Assembly (NCBI RefSeq): GCF_014764385.1
Contig: NZ_CP061714.1
Coordinates: 1,178,001 to 1,242,000, forward strand
Direction of reading: 5' to 3'
DNA from: Luteimonas sp. MC1825
GTDB taxonomy: Bacteria > Pseudomonadota > Gammaproteobacteria > Xanthomonadales > Xanthomonadaceae
Length of the DNA: 64,000 bases
The notes beneath the pieces are model-generated. The model did no database searches. It saw nothing but the letters and a program-made list of their open reading frames with translations, and had not been told where the DNA came from. Both the position numbers and the translations under genes were made by a program. Numbering within the stretch: the stretch's first letter is position 1; every line of letters starts with the position of its first letter. This document shows positions 18,542-27,449 of the stretch, one piece after another.

Positions 18542-19740
18542 CTGATGCGGTGCTCTACATTTCATACGACGGCATGCTCGAGCCATTGGGACAGTCGCAG
18601 GTGCTGACCTACCTGGAGCGCCTTGCCACTACTCGGGAAATCCACCTGCTTAGCTTCGAGAAGCCCGAGGACTGGGTTGATGTCAGCCAGCGCGAGAACG
18701 TGTTGCGTCGGATGAAGGCAGCCGGCATTCATTGGCATCCGCGCCGTTACCATAAGCGGCCGTCAGCCTTGGCCACGGCGTGGGACATCGGGATGGGTAC
18801 GGTTTCGGGGCTATGGCTGGTCGTCCGTCACCGGATCGACATCGTCCATGCACGCAGTTACGTGCCCGCAGTGATGGCACTCCTGCTCCAGAAGTTGGTC
18901 GGCGTGGATTTCCTCTTCGACATGCGCGGGTTCTGGGCAGACGAGCGTGTGGATGGAGAGCTGTGGCCGCGGAGCGGGCGCATGTTCCGTGTTGCCAAAT
19001 GGTTCGAGCGCCGCTTCCTGCTGGAGGCCGACCACGTGGTTTCGCTCACCCAAGCTGCGGTAGGGGAAATGGCGAAGTTCGAGTACCTCGCCGAAGTGAT
19101 GCCGCCGGTGACGGTGATCCCCACCTGCGCGGATCTGGACCGGTTCCGCCCGCAGACTGGTCGTCGTGATCCGCACCGCTTCGTACTTGGGTATGTGGGC
19201 TCAGCTGGGACCTGGTACCAGTTCGACGCCGTGGTTGAGTGCTTCAGGCAGTTTCTGGCGCTGCGGCCGGAAGGTCGGATCCTGATCATCAATCGGAACG
19301 AACATGCCGCCATTCGCTCCCAGATGGATGCAGCTGGCATACCGCGCGATACCTACGAGCTTCGCTCCGCATCACACCAGGAGGTGCCGGGTCAGATGGC
19401 ACGCATGGACGCCGGCGTGTTCTTCATCAAACCGCTGTTTTCCAAGCAGGCGTCGGCACCCACCAAGCTGGGCGAGTTCCTCGGCTGCGGCATTCCATGT
19501 CTGGCCAACCGAGGGGTTGGTGACATGGCTGACTTGCTTGAGGGGGAGCAGGTGGGCGTCGCTGTAACCGGCTTCGATCCCGATTCGATTCGGGTCGGCC
19601 TTGAAGAGATCCTGCGCATAAGCGTATTGCCGGGGATTCAAGAACGCTGTGTCGAGGCTGCACGCCGACATTTCTCGCTGGAAGCGGGAGTCGCCGCCTA
19701 CCAAGACATCTATGCAAGGTTGGAGGGCAGGGACAAATGA
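18538..19740 (+). CDS. Glycosyltransferase (GT-B, GT4-like)
   Basis: 400 residues. N-terminal LYISYDGMLEPLGQSQVLTYLERL and the central DFLFDMRGFWADERVDG are typical of GT4-like EPS glycosyltransferases. The C-terminal half carries LGYVGSAGTWYQFD and PTKLGEFLGCGIPCLANRGVGDM. The GTG at 18538 is preferred: GGAGG lies 5 nt upstream and the start overlaps the previous stop (GTGA). A further GTG at 18526 is possible. It is followed by a 4-nt overlap with the next glycosyltransferase. Confidence 0.86.
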   Translation: MTDAVLYISYDGMLEPLGQSQVLTYLERLATTREIHLLSFEKPEDWVDVSQRENVLRRMKAAGIHWHPRRYHKRPSALATAWDIGMGTVSGLWLVVRHRIDIVHARSYVPAVMALLLQKLVGVDFLFDMRGFWADERVDGELWPRSGRMFRVAKWFERRFLLEADHVVSLTQAAVGEMAKFEYLAEVMPPVTVIPTCADLDRFRPQTGRRDPHRFVLGYVGSAGTWYQFDAVVECFRQFLALRPEGRILIINRNEHAAIRSQMDAAGIPRDTYELRSASHQEVPGQMARMDAGVFFIKPLFSKQASAPTKLGEFLGCGIPCLANRGVGDMADLLEGEQVGVAVTGFDPDSIRVGLEEILRISVLPGIQERCVEAARRHFSLEAGVAAYQDIYARLEGRDK

Positions 19741-20792
19741 GGGTGTTGGGACTGTCGTTGTATGGACCGCTCGCTGCCAGTACCCGATATCGGCTGCAGC
19801 AGTACGTACCTGGGTTGCGCGATCATGGCATCGAACTCGACGTCCATGGCTTGCTCGACGACCGTTACCTCCGGCGACGCTTTGCCGGTGAGCGCTTGCC
19901 CCTCGGTTCGATGGTCGCATCGGGGCTCTCACGGCTACGTCAGTTGTTGCGGCAGCGCGACTATGACGGTGCCGTTGTCTATTGCGAGCTGTTTCCGTTC
20001 ATGCCGGGAGCTCTTGAACAGTCACTCATCAAGATTCCCTATGTCTGCGATTTTGACGACGCCTTCTATTTGAAGTACCGCAGTGGTGCGCGCAGCCTGA
20101 TGCCCGGCCTTGGGAGGAAGTTCGACGGACTGGTCGCAGCTGCCACCCGCGTTACGGCTGGCAGCCGGGTGCTTGCCGAGTACGCCGGGCAGCTCAATCC
20201 GGCCACGACTCTGTTGCCGACGGTGGTGGACACCGACAGGTATCAGCGCCGCGATGTCATGCGAGCGCCGGGGTTTACGGTTGGATGGATCGGATCCCCT
20301 TCCACGGCACCCTACCTGCAGGCGCTCGTCGGCCCGTTGGAGACCCTTGGCCGGGAAGGTGTCGTGCGGCTGGTGGTGATTGGCGGCAAGGCGCCGCGGA
20401 TCGACGGAATCGAGATTGTCGAGCTGCCGTGGAGTGAGGACACCGAAGTCGACCTGATCAACGGCTTCGACGTCGGCGTCATGCCGCTGCCGGACACCGC
20501 TTGGTCCCGCGGCAAGTGCGCTTTCAAGCTGATCCAGTACATGGCCTGCGGCGTGCCCGTTGTTGCGTCTCCCGTTGGTGCGAACCGCGACGTCGTGACC
20601 GCCGATTGTGGGGTGCTCGCCGATAACGAGGCTGCCTGGATCGACGCGCTCCGCCTGCTGCGTGATGACAACCAGCTGCGCGAGCGATTGGGTGCCCACG
20701 GTCGGGCGCGCGTGGTTGATGGATATTCCCTCTCCAGGAACCTTCCGGTGTTCGGCGCTGCCATATCTGCGCTCTCCAGAGGCAGCAATTGA
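19737..20792 (+). CDS. Glycosyltransferase (GT-B), first of a second paralogous pair
   Basis: 351 residues. STRYRLQQYVPGL, VCDFDDAFYLKYRS, VGWIGSPSTAPYLQAL and MPLPDTAWSRGKCAFKLIQYMACGVPVVASPVGANRDVV are shared with the product at 20953-22065. It is a GT-B enzyme in which the Lys/Gly-rich CAFKL loop replaces the classical E-x7-E. It starts in an ATGA overlap and is the last gene of the uninterrupted overlapping series; a 160-nt AT-rich gap follows. Confidence 0.86.
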   Translation: MRVLGLSLYGPLAASTRYRLQQYVPGLRDHGIELDVHGLLDDRYLRRRFAGERLPLGSMVASGLSRLRQLLRQRDYDGAVVYCELFPFMPGALEQSLIKIPYVCDFDDAFYLKYRSGARSLMPGLGRKFDGLVAAATRVTAGSRVLAEYAGQLNPATTLLPTVVDTDRYQRRDVMRAPGFTVGWIGSPSTAPYLQALVGPLETLGREGVVRLVVIGGKAPRIDGIEIVELPWSEDTEVDLINGFDVGVMPLPDTAWSRGKCAFKLIQYMACGVPVVASPVGANRDVVTADCGVLADNEAAWIDALRLLRDDNQLRERLGAHGRARVVDGYSLSRNLPVFGAAISALSRGSN

Positions 20793-20820
20793 CCCTGAAA
20801 AATCACCCATTCAGGGTGAT
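20793..20820 (+). promoter_or_regulatory. Two mutually exclusive hairpins after a glycosyltransferase stop
   Basis: Directly after the TGA, CCCTGAA (20793-20799) can pair with TTCAGGG (20810-20816), or ATCACCC (20802-20808) can pair with GGGTGAT (20814-20820). Both stems are 7 bp and perfect, and they share bases, so only one can form. No T run follows. This could be a weak attenuator or an mRNA stability element at the end of the upstream transcript. Confidence 0.4.
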
Positions 20821-20837
20821 GCCAGTCCACATAAAGT

Positions 20838-20866
20838 GTGACAAATGTTCATTTATCTCCGATAAT
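20838..20866 (+). promoter_or_regulatory. Sigma-70-type promoter inside the EPS cluster
   Basis: GTGACA (20838-20843), a 17-nt spacer and GATAAT (20861-20866) match TTGACA-N17-TATAAT with one mismatch in each box. The spacer is AT-rich, in contrast to the surrounding GC-rich genes. Transcription would start near 20873, about 80 nt before the next gene, giving the distal genes an independent promoter. Confidence 0.65.
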
Positions 20867-20952
20867 TCTGGTGCGCATATGCGCTGGATGGAATCGCGCC
20901 GCTTCATTGCACATTGCAATGACCAAGCGACGGGAGACAGGGGCAAGGGATA

Positions 20953-22065
20953 TTGGACGGAAGTTCCGGAGGGGCGGGGGTTTGTGCGCGCCCGCGTGTT
21001 TTAGCGCTGCCACGCTATGCCGAGCTCGGCGCCAGCAGCCGATTGAGGACGTTCCAATACCTGCCGCAGATCCGCGCAGCGGGCTTTGATGTCGACGTGG
21101 TGCCGCTTTTTGATGACGATTACATCCGCGCCCTCTATTCGGGCGCCATCTCACGCGCGCAGGTTTTTGGCTACTACCTGAAGCGGATCCGGACCCTGTC
21201 TCGCGCGCGTGCTTACGACATCGTCTGGTTCGAGAAGGAGTTGATGCCGTGGCTGCCCACTGTGCTGGAACAAGTGCTCCTGCCGCGCCGTGCCAAGCTG
21301 ATCCTTGATTGCGATGACGCTGTCTTCCATCGTTACGACGCCCATGCCTCTGCATGGGTGCGCGGATCATTGGGACCGAAAATCGGTGATCTGATGGCGC
21401 GCGTCGATCTGGTGATAGCCGGGAACGCATATCTTGCGCAACATGCGCGCGCCAGCGGCGCGGTTCGGGTCGAAGTGGTGCCTACCGTTGTCGATCTCGA
21501 GCGGTATCCGCTCAATGGAGCGTCCCGTCCGGGAGCGCCAGTCGTGATCGGCTGGATCGGCTCGCCTTCCACCGCGGGCTACCTGAAGGCCGTGGCGCCC
21601 GCATTGCGCGAGCTGCAGCGTGGCCGGGACTTGGAGTTTGTCGCCATTGGGGCCAACCCGGACCAAGTGGAAGGCACGCCCTTTCGAGCCGCGAAATGGA
21701 GCGAAGAGTCGGAGGCGCGGCAACTGCAACAGATCGATATTGGTATCATGCCGCTCCCCGACGCCCCCTGGGAACGCGGTAAATGCGGTTACAAGCTGGT
21801 GCAGTACATGGCCAGCGGCCTGCCCGTCGTCGCATCACCGGTGGGAATCAACACGTCCCTTGTCATTGACGGTGTCAATGGCTACCTCGCTTCTGGCATG
21901 GAAGAGTGGACTGCACGCCTCACCACGCTTGTCGATGATCCCGCCCTACGGGTGCGCATGGGCGCTGCGGGCAGGGCGATGGTCGAGGAGCGCTATTGCC
22001 TTCAGGTACAGGGTCCCCGACTTGTGGAAATGATGCAGAACCTCTTGATGGACCAGGTAGCCTGA
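20953..22065 (+). CDS. Glycosyltransferase (GT-B), second of the paralogous pair
   Basis: 370 residues. It shares SSRLRTFQYLPQI, LDCDDAVFHRYD, IGWIGSPSTAGYLKAV and MPLPDAPWERGKCGYKLVQYMASGLPVVASPVGI with the 19737 product, so the two are duplicates separated by a promoter-bearing gap. The start is a TTG at 20953 with AAGGGA just upstream; no ATG or GTG exists in frame before the conserved RVLALPRYAELGASS block. The stop is immediately followed by the ATG of the amidotransferase. Confidence 0.85.
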   Translation: MDGSSGGAGVCARPRVLALPRYAELGASSRLRTFQYLPQIRAAGFDVDVVPLFDDDYIRALYSGAISRAQVFGYYLKRIRTLSRARAYDIVWFEKELMPWLPTVLEQVLLPRRAKLILDCDDAVFHRYDAHASAWVRGSLGPKIGDLMARVDLVIAGNAYLAQHARASGAVRVEVVPTVVDLERYPLNGASRPGAPVVIGWIGSPSTAGYLKAVAPALRELQRGRDLEFVAIGANPDQVEGTPFRAAKWSEESEARQLQQIDIGIMPLPDAPWERGKCGYKLVQYMASGLPVVASPVGINTSLVIDGVNGYLASGMEEWTARLTTLVDDPALRVRMGAAGRAMVEERYCLQVQGPRLVEMMQNLLMDQVA

Positions 22066-24006
22066 ATGTGCGGATTGGCGGGCTCGCTTGGCTCAGGCGT
22101 CGAGGCAACGGAACTGCGCGCCCATGCGAGCGCGATGGCGGATGCGTTGACTCACAGGGGGCCCGACGATGCGGGCCTGTGGGTAGATGCGGACGCCGGA
22201 ATCGCGCTGGGACACAGGCGCCTTTCGATCATTGATCTCTCAGCTGCAGGTCACCAGCCGATGCACTCGGCGAGCGGCCGCTGGGCTCTCGTCTACAACG
22301 GCGAGATGTACAACCACCTGGCCCTCCGGAGCGTGCTTGAGGCACGGTATGCCCAGCCCGCCTGGCGCGGTCACTCGGACACGGAGACTTTGCTCGCTGC
22401 CATCGAGGCCTGGGGGCTGGAGGAGACGCTCAGGCGCTGTGTAGGGATGTTCGCGTTTGCGCTCTGGGATCGTGAGAACCGTGTGCTCCACCTGGCTCGC
22501 GACCGGCTCGGCGAGAAGCCTTTGTACTACGGATGGCAGGGAGGCACGTTCCTGTTCGGGTCCGAACTCAAGGCCCTCCGTGCCCACCCCGCGTTCCAGT
22601 CTGGCGTGGACCGGGACGCGCTGGCGCTGCTGCTGCGCGGTAATTGCGTACCGGCGCCCTATTCGATCCACCAAGGCGTTCGCAAGCTCCCTCCGGGTAC
22701 CGCACTGCGCGTGTCACGCTCCGAGCGCGATGCCGCGCCGGTGCCCTATTGGTCCTTGGCAGAAGTGGCTGAAATAGGTGTCGCTTCACCCACGCCGCTG
22801 GATGGCGATGGCGTGATCAACGAGCTACACGAACTCCTGGGCACGGCGGTTCGTCGGCAGATGCTTGCTGACGTGCCGATCGGGTCATTGCTCTCCGGTG
22901 GCATCGACTCGACCTTGGTGACTGCATTGATGCAGGCCAACAGCTTCAGGCCGGTCAAGACGTTCACCGTGGGGTTCGAACAAGCCGACTACGACGAGGC
23001 GCATCATGCCGCGGCGATCGCGCGACATCTGGGCACCGAGCACACTGAGCTCAGGCTGGCCGGGGATGATGCACTCGCGCTGGTGCCCAGGCTGGCAGAG
23101 GTCTACGACGAGCCTTTTGCGGATTCGTCGCAGCTACCCACAATGCTGGTGATGTCGTTGGCGCGGAGCCAGGTGACCGTGGCACTGTCCGGCGATGGTG
23201 GCGATGAGTTTTTTGGAGGCTACAACCGCTACATCTTTGGCCCGAATCTCGGGCGCCGACTCGCACGCATCCCCGGTCCCGTGCGGCGTGTCATGGGTCG
23301 CGTGATGCGAGGGGTGCCGGTTTCGACATGGGATAGGTTTGAGGGCGCGTTTGCCAAACGCGGGATTTCGTTGCCAGGCGTGAAGATGCACAAGCTCGGC
23401 CAGCGCATCGCCGGTATCAACTCCATCGATGATCTGTATGCGGCATTGGTGTCGGAATGGGCGCATGAGCCAGGCGTTGTGATCGGTGCAAAGACGGTTC
23501 CTAACTTGCTTGATGACCGAAGCGCGTGGCCGGCGCTGGAAGATCCTGCGGCGCGCATGATGGCCGTTGACGCGCTCACGTATCTACCCGACGACATCCT
23601 GACGAAGGTGGACCGGGCGGCAATGGCGGTCTCGCTGGAAACCCGCGCGCCTTTCCTCGACCGTGACGTCGTCGAGTTTGCGTGGCGGATACCGCTGGAC
23701 ATGAAGCTGGGCGGTGGCAAGGGGAAGTGGCCATTGCGACGGGTGCTGGATCGCTACGTGCCGGCACCGCTGCTGGACCGGCCCAAGATGGGCTTCGGGG
23801 TGCCACTGGATGATTGGTTGCGGGGGCCGCTGCGCGAATGGGCGGGGGATCTGCTTTCGGCTGACCGCCTGCGGCGCGAGGGGTACTTCGACCCGGCACC
23901 AATAACCCGGACGTGGCACGCACATCTCCGCGGTGCCCAGCAGGCGGGACATGCGCTCTGGTCAGTGCTCGCATTCCAGGCTTGGCTCGAAGGCCAGCGG
24001 AGCTAG
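22066..24006 (+). CDS. Glutamine-hydrolysing asparagine synthase-like amidotransferase
   Basis: 646 residues. MCGLAG exposes the N-terminal nucleophile Cys2 of a class-II glutaminase domain, which extends to about 220 (RLSIIDLS, YNGEMYN, SDTETLL). The synthetase domain follows with the PP-loop SGGIDSTLVTAL (about 277-288) and LSGDGGDEFFGGYNRY. AsnB homologues in EPS clusters are thought to amidate uronic acids, which would fit the dehydrogenase at 9280; free asparagine synthesis cannot be excluded. It is about 90 residues longer than E. coli AsnB, as usual for this subfamily. Confidence 0.9.
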   Translation: MCGLAGSLGSGVEATELRAHASAMADALTHRGPDDAGLWVDADAGIALGHRRLSIIDLSAAGHQPMHSASGRWALVYNGEMYNHLALRSVLEARYAQPAWRGHSDTETLLAAIEAWGLEETLRRCVGMFAFALWDRENRVLHLARDRLGEKPLYYGWQGGTFLFGSELKALRAHPAFQSGVDRDALALLLRGNCVPAPYSIHQGVRKLPPGTALRVSRSERDAAPVPYWSLAEVAEIGVASPTPLDGDGVINELHELLGTAVRRQMLADVPIGSLLSGGIDSTLVTALMQANSFRPVKTFTVGFEQADYDEAHHAAAIARHLGTEHTELRLAGDDALALVPRLAEVYDEPFADSSQLPTMLVMSLARSQVTVALSGDGGDEFFGGYNRYIFGPNLGRRLARIPGPVRRVMGRVMRGVPVSTWDRFEGAFAKRGISLPGVKMHKLGQRIAGINSIDDLYAALVSEWAHEPGVVIGAKTVPNLLDDRSAWPALEDPAARMMAVDALTYLPDDILTKVDRAAMAVSLETRAPFLDRDVVEFAWRIPLDMKLGGGKGKWPLRRVLDRYVPAPLLDRPKMGFGVPLDDWLRGPLREWAGDLLSADRLRREGYFDPAPITRTWHAHLRGAQQAGHALWSVLAFQAWLEGQRS

Positions 24007-24011
24007 CGCCC

Positions 24012-25052
24012 ATGTTCCCATTCTGGATGATGTTCCTGGTCGCCGCATTCGGGGTCCTCGTGCCCGGCCGCTTGCCGGAACGACAGGCCTGGGTTGCCTG
24101 GTTTGCAGTTGCTGGATTCTTCGTGGTCCTGATGGGGATGCGCCACGAGGTGGGTGGAGACTGGTTCACATACGAACTGCACTTCCAGCACCTCAGTCAT
24201 GCGGCGTTCTCAGAGGCCGCCAACTTCGGCGACCCCGGCTATTACGTACCCGGCTGGCTCATGGCGCAAATGGGCGGGGACATCTACTGGCTCAATACGT
24301 TCTGTGCGTTGTTGCTCATGATTGGAACAGTAACGTTCGTGAGGCGCCAGCCCATGCCTTGGTTGGGATTGCTCGCCGCCGTGCCGTACATGCTGATTGT
24401 GGTGGGCATGGGGTATACGCGGCAGTCCGCAGCGCTTGGACTGGCGCTGCTTGGACTCGCAGCACTGGGCGATGGCCGCGTGCGCATGTTCGTGCTGTGG
24501 GTGTGCCTGGCTGCGACCTTCCACAAGACCGCCGTGCTTCTCCTGCCGATTGCAGCGGTGGCTGGGAGCAGGAACAGGTACTGGACCATGGCTTGGGTGC
24601 TGGTCGCCTTCGGCGTGATGTACTGGGCTTTCCTCGAGGACCAGAGCGAGCGGCTGTGGGCGGTTTATGTTGATTACGACATGCAATCGCAGGGTGGTGC
24701 CATCCGCGTGCTCATGAACGCGGTTCCCGCAGCGGCGTTCCTGTTGCTGCGAAAGAGGCTGGCCCCGGACCCGGTTGAGCGCCGCCTGTGGATTTGGATA
24801 TCGCTGCTTGCGATCGCGTGCGTACCGCTCGTGTTTGTTTCGTCCACCGCAGTAGACCGCATGGGTCTATACCTGATACCGGTCCAGATGTTCGTCGCGT
24901 GCCGAATGTCGCGGCTTGCCAAAACTCCACAAGGGCGCACTGTGATAGTGCTGGGTCTGGTCGGCTATTTCACGGTCGTGCAGATCGTCTGGCTGAACTT
25001 TGCCACTCACGCAAAGTACTGGGTGCCCTACAACTTCATGCCACTCGGGTAG
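24012..25052 (+). CDS. EpsG-like membrane protein, second Wzy-type polymerase candidate
   Basis: 346 residues with about nine hydrophobic helices. The RHEVGGDWFTYELHF segment is the characteristic EpsG-family loop (R..vG.D...Y), followed by DPGYYVPGWLMAQMGGDIYWLN and HKTAVLLLPIAA. EpsG-type proteins act as polysaccharide polymerases. The ATG at 24012 lies 5 nt after the amidotransferase stop. The frame is open further upstream, but that part lacks hydrophobic character. Confidence 0.83.
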   Translation: MFPFWMMFLVAAFGVLVPGRLPERQAWVAWFAVAGFFVVLMGMRHEVGGDWFTYELHFQHLSHAAFSEAANFGDPGYYVPGWLMAQMGGDIYWLNTFCALLLMIGTVTFVRRQPMPWLGLLAAVPYMLIVVGMGYTRQSAALGLALLGLAALGDGRVRMFVLWVCLAATFHKTAVLLLPIAAVAGSRNRYWTMAWVLVAFGVMYWAFLEDQSERLWAVYVDYDMQSQGGAIRVLMNAVPAAAFLLLRKRLAPDPVERRLWIWISLLAIACVPLVFVSSTAVDRMGLYLIPVQMFVACRMSRLAKTPQGRTVIVLGLVGYFTVVQIVWLNFATHAKYWVPYNFMPLG

Positions 25053-25082
25053 CGCCCGGGCAGCCCACGCCGGGGCATTGGA

Positions 25083-26222
25083 TTGCGCTTGAAAATCGTT
25101 CTGTTCGCCAATACCGACTGGTACCTCTACAACTTCCGCCGTTCGCTGGCGCTGGCGTTGCAGGCGCATGGCTACGAACTGCTGCTGATCTCGCCACCCG
25201 GCCCGTACGGCGAGAAGCTGCGCGCGCTCGGACTGCGCTGGGAACCGGTGCCGATGGACCGTCGCAGCCTCAACCCGCTGCGCGAAGCGCGGCTGCTGGC
25301 ATGGCTGGTGTCGCTGTTCCGCAGGGAAGGCCCGGCGCTGGTACATGGCTTCACCATCAAGTGCGCCGTGTATGGATCGCTTGCCGCGCGTCTGGCCGGC
25401 GTGCCGGCGCGGGTCAACGCCGTGGCCGGCATGGGCTATGTGTTCACCAGCAACGACACCAAGGCCCGCATGTTGCGCCCGCTGGTTCGCGCGTTGCTGC
25501 GTACCGCGTTGGATGGCGACAACGCGCGGTTGGTGCTGCAGAACCCGGATGACGTGGCGCTGTTTGCAGCCGCGGGGCTGGTGAATCACGAGCATGTCCG
25601 CCTGATTCCCGGCTCCGGCGTGGACTGCTCGCGCTTTGTGGCGCGCGAAGGCCAGCGCGATTCCACGCGTCCGCTGCACGTACTGCTGGCCGCGCGCCTG
25701 CTGAGGGACAAGGGTCTGGCGGAGTTCGTCGAGGCCGCGCGACGGCTGCGCGGCGAGGGCAGGGCGATCGAGTTCCTGCTTGCCGGCGACCCCGATCCTG
25801 GAAATCCCGCCGCGGTGCCGGAAGCCACCGTGCGCGGATGGGCGAAAGAGGGTGTGCTGCAGTGGCTGGGTCACGTCGATGACATGGCCGGGCTGTTCGC
25901 GTCCGTCGACGTTGTGGTGCTGCCCAGCTATCGCGAAGGCCTGCCGAAAGGATTGATCGAGGCCGCCGCCTGCGCGCTGCCGCTGGTGACCACCGACGTG
26001 CCGGGCTGCCGCGAAGTAGTGAGCGACGGCGTTGACGGTCTGCTGGTGCCGGTGCGCGATGCCGTTGCGCTGGCCGCGGCCATTGCGCGGCTGCACGACG
26101 ACCCCGAGCTGGCCGCACGCCTTGGCAAGGCCGCTCGCGCCAAGGCGCTTGCGGAATTCGACGAGAAGATCGTCATCGAACGCACCATGGCCGTGTATCG
26201 CGAATTGCTGCCCGCGCCATGA
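25083..26222 (+). CDS. GT4-family glycosyltransferase (PglA/WcaI-like)
   Basis: 379 residues. VLFANTDWYLYNFRRSLALALQAHGYEL and VHGFTIKCAVYGSLAARLAGVPARVNAVAGMGYVF are diagnostic of the PglA/CapM/WbpX type of GT4 that acts on lipid-linked sugars. The donor site PSYREGLPKGLIEAAACALPLVTTDVPGCREVV is intact. The start is TTG (25083 or 25089), since no ATG fits the family N-terminus; initiation may be weak. It overlaps the VanZ gene by 4 nt. Higher GC than upstream genes suggests a different history from the core cluster. Confidence 0.9.
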   Translation: MRLKIVLFANTDWYLYNFRRSLALALQAHGYELLLISPPGPYGEKLRALGLRWEPVPMDRRSLNPLREARLLAWLVSLFRREGPALVHGFTIKCAVYGSLAARLAGVPARVNAVAGMGYVFTSNDTKARMLRPLVRALLRTALDGDNARLVLQNPDDVALFAAAGLVNHEHVRLIPGSGVDCSRFVAREGQRDSTRPLHVLLAARLLRDKGLAEFVEAARRLRGEGRAIEFLLAGDPDPGNPAAVPEATVRGWAKEGVLQWLGHVDDMAGLFASVDVVVLPSYREGLPKGLIEAAACALPLVTTDVPGCREVVSDGVDGLLVPVRDAVALAAAIARLHDDPELAARLGKAARAKALAEFDEKIVIERTMAVYRELLPAP

Positions 26223-26713
26223 CCGGCGCCGACGTATTGCTGGCGATCCTCGCGCTGGGCGTAACGATGTTGCTGGCCCGCGGCAGCCATCCGGTGGTGG
26301 CGGTGTTGCTGGTCGTGTCCGCCCTGGCGGTGTCGGCGATGTTGTTCCTCCCCACCGCGATGCTGGGCGACTGGTTCGGCATGGACCGCGTGCATCGCCT
26401 GTACGGCCTGACACGCGCCACGCCGCTGGACCCGCCGGAGTGGATCCACCTCTTCGCCTTCGCCTGGCTGGGCCTGCTGGTCTGGCTGGCGCGCAAGGAC
26501 GTGCGCAACGGGTGGGGTGTGCTGCTGGTCGCTGCCTTCGGCGTGGCCGCGGAGTTGTCGCAATGGTTGACGGACGGGCGGGAGCCGAAGCTTGAGGATG
26601 CGGTGTTGAATGTTGTTGGGGGATTGGCAGGAGTATTGCTTGCCCACCTGTGCTGCATGGTGGCCGCGCGGATCTACCGCGATACGGCGCGTGACGAAGC
26701 GGGGAAGGACTGA
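26219..26713 (+). CDS. VanZ-family membrane protein
   Basis: 164 residues with four hydrophobic helices. The VanZ pattern is present: WIHLFAFAWLGLLVW, then AAELSQWLTDGREPKLEDAVLNVVGGLAGVLL, with E, Q, R/D and N conserved at the membrane surface. VanZ-like proteins recur at the ends of EPS clusters, but their biochemical role is unproven. It starts in an ATGA overlap with the upstream glycosyltransferase and probably ends the EPS transcript. Confidence 0.82.
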   Translation: MTGADVLLAILALGVTMLLARGSHPVVAVLLVVSALAVSAMLFLPTAMLGDWFGMDRVHRLYGLTRATPLDPPEWIHLFAFAWLGLLVWLARKDVRNGWGVLLVAAFGVAAELSQWLTDGREPKLEDAVLNVVGGLAGVLLAHLCCMVAARIYRDTARDEAGKD

Positions 26714-26765
26714 CCCGCCGCATACGCAGCTCACATGCTGGCGAACCTTGGGGGAGGGAAGGCCT

Positions 26766-27113
26766 GTGTTGAAACAGATGATGCTTTGCACGCTGCTGCT
26801 GGCCGCCGGGCCGGTTGCCGCGCATAGCGGCGGCCTCAACAGCGAGGGCTGCCACACCAACCGCAGCACCGGCGAATACCACTGCCATCGTGGCCCGGCG
26901 CGTAGTGCCGCGCCTGCACCGCCTGCGGCGCAGCGATTTGTGCCCGCCAACGCGGCGCCCGCTGGTGCTGCCGCGGGAACAAGACCCTTCGCAAACTGCG
27001 ACGCGGCCCGCGCGGCCGGAGCTGCGCCGGTGCGGCGCGGTGATCCTGGCTATGGGGCACACCTGGATCGCGACAATGATGGGGTCGGGTGCGAGCCGTA
27101 TCGGGGGAGATAG
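26766..27113 (+). CDS. Secreted Excalibur-domain protein
   Basis: About 115 residues. A signal peptide (MMLCTLLLAAGPVAA) is followed by HSGGLNSEGCHTNRSTGEYHCHR, a Cys/His-rich motif that often precedes nucleases or Excalibur domains. After an Ala/Pro linker comes an Excalibur calcium-binding motif (FANCDAARAAGAAPVRRGDPGYGAHLDRDNDGVGCE) with the DxDxDGxxCE calcium loop. The GTG at 26766 follows a long purine ribosome site (GGGGGAGGGAAGG); TTG 26769 and ATG 26778 are alternatives. Function beyond calcium binding is unknown. Confidence 0.8.
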   Translation: MLKQMMLCTLLLAAGPVAAHSGGLNSEGCHTNRSTGEYHCHRGPARSAAPAPPAAQRFVPANAAPAGAAAGTRPFANCDAARAAGAAPVRRGDPGYGAHLDRDNDGVGCEPYRGR

Positions 27114-27157
27114 GAGGGCTTTACGTGGGAGTCGCTGTTGGCCTGAGGGGCGGTGGC

Positions 27158-27242
27158 TCTCGCGAAGACGCGAAGACGCGAAGAAGCGAGGGTGAAAAAC
27201 GTTGTCATCGGTTTTCCTTCGCGCCTTTGCGCCTTCGCGAGA
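27158..27242. repeat. Octamer-repeat inverted pair 1
   Basis: Forward copy at 27158-27183 (TCTCGCGAAG, then two ACGCGAAG units). Reverse copy at 27217-27242 (CTTCGCGC, CTTTGCGC, CTTCGCGAGA). The two face each other over a 33-nt loop. Both differ from the family consensus and do not match each other fully, so this looks like an old, decaying pair. Confidence 0.85.
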
Positions 27243-27361
27243 ACCGATTCGAGCCGCCCATGTCGACCGACTGGTTGGAGTCCTCGGCCATGAAGATCAA
27301 TCCAATCCTTACGGACTGGCCCCGTGCGGGTCGCTGCGGGGCTTGGTTTGTGAGGGCAGGG

Positions 27362-27387
27362 TCGCGCGAAGGCGCGAAGACGCGAAG
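27362..27387 (+). repeat. Single forward octamer repeat (left-end type)
   Basis: A copy of the family core (TCGCGCGAAG, GCGCGAAG, ACGCGAAG) preceded by GGGCAGGG and followed by GGGAGCGG, the same flanks as the left end of the GxxExxY unit at 30622. No partner of opposite orientation lies near. It sits 62 nt before the phosphomannomutase start. Confidence 0.85.
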
Positions 27388-27449
27388 GGGAGCGGTTTGA
27401 GATTGGGGCACCGGTATGATTCGGGGCCCTGGACCGCTGGAGCACACCC

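Larger units (their letters stand above)
27114..27449. other. Gene-free stretch carrying octamer repeats
   Basis: No supported gene lies here. The stretch holds an inverted pair of period-8 repeats (27158-27242) and a single forward copy (27362-27387). Reading frames through it give only Arg/Glu/Ala/Lys-rich peptides of the SREGAKARR type, which are the translation of the repeat and not conserved proteins. Confidence 0.8.

Noticed and set aside
20789..21004. A 71-codon frame in the AT-rich gap of the EPS cluster
   Set aside because: It overlaps the start of the next glycosyltransferase by about 50 nt, has no ribosome site and no recognisable motif; promoter elements explain the region better.
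24867..27062. A 731-codon open frame on the minus strand
   Set aside because: It runs antisense to the EpsG-like, GT4, VanZ and Excalibur genes and shows no recognisable family.
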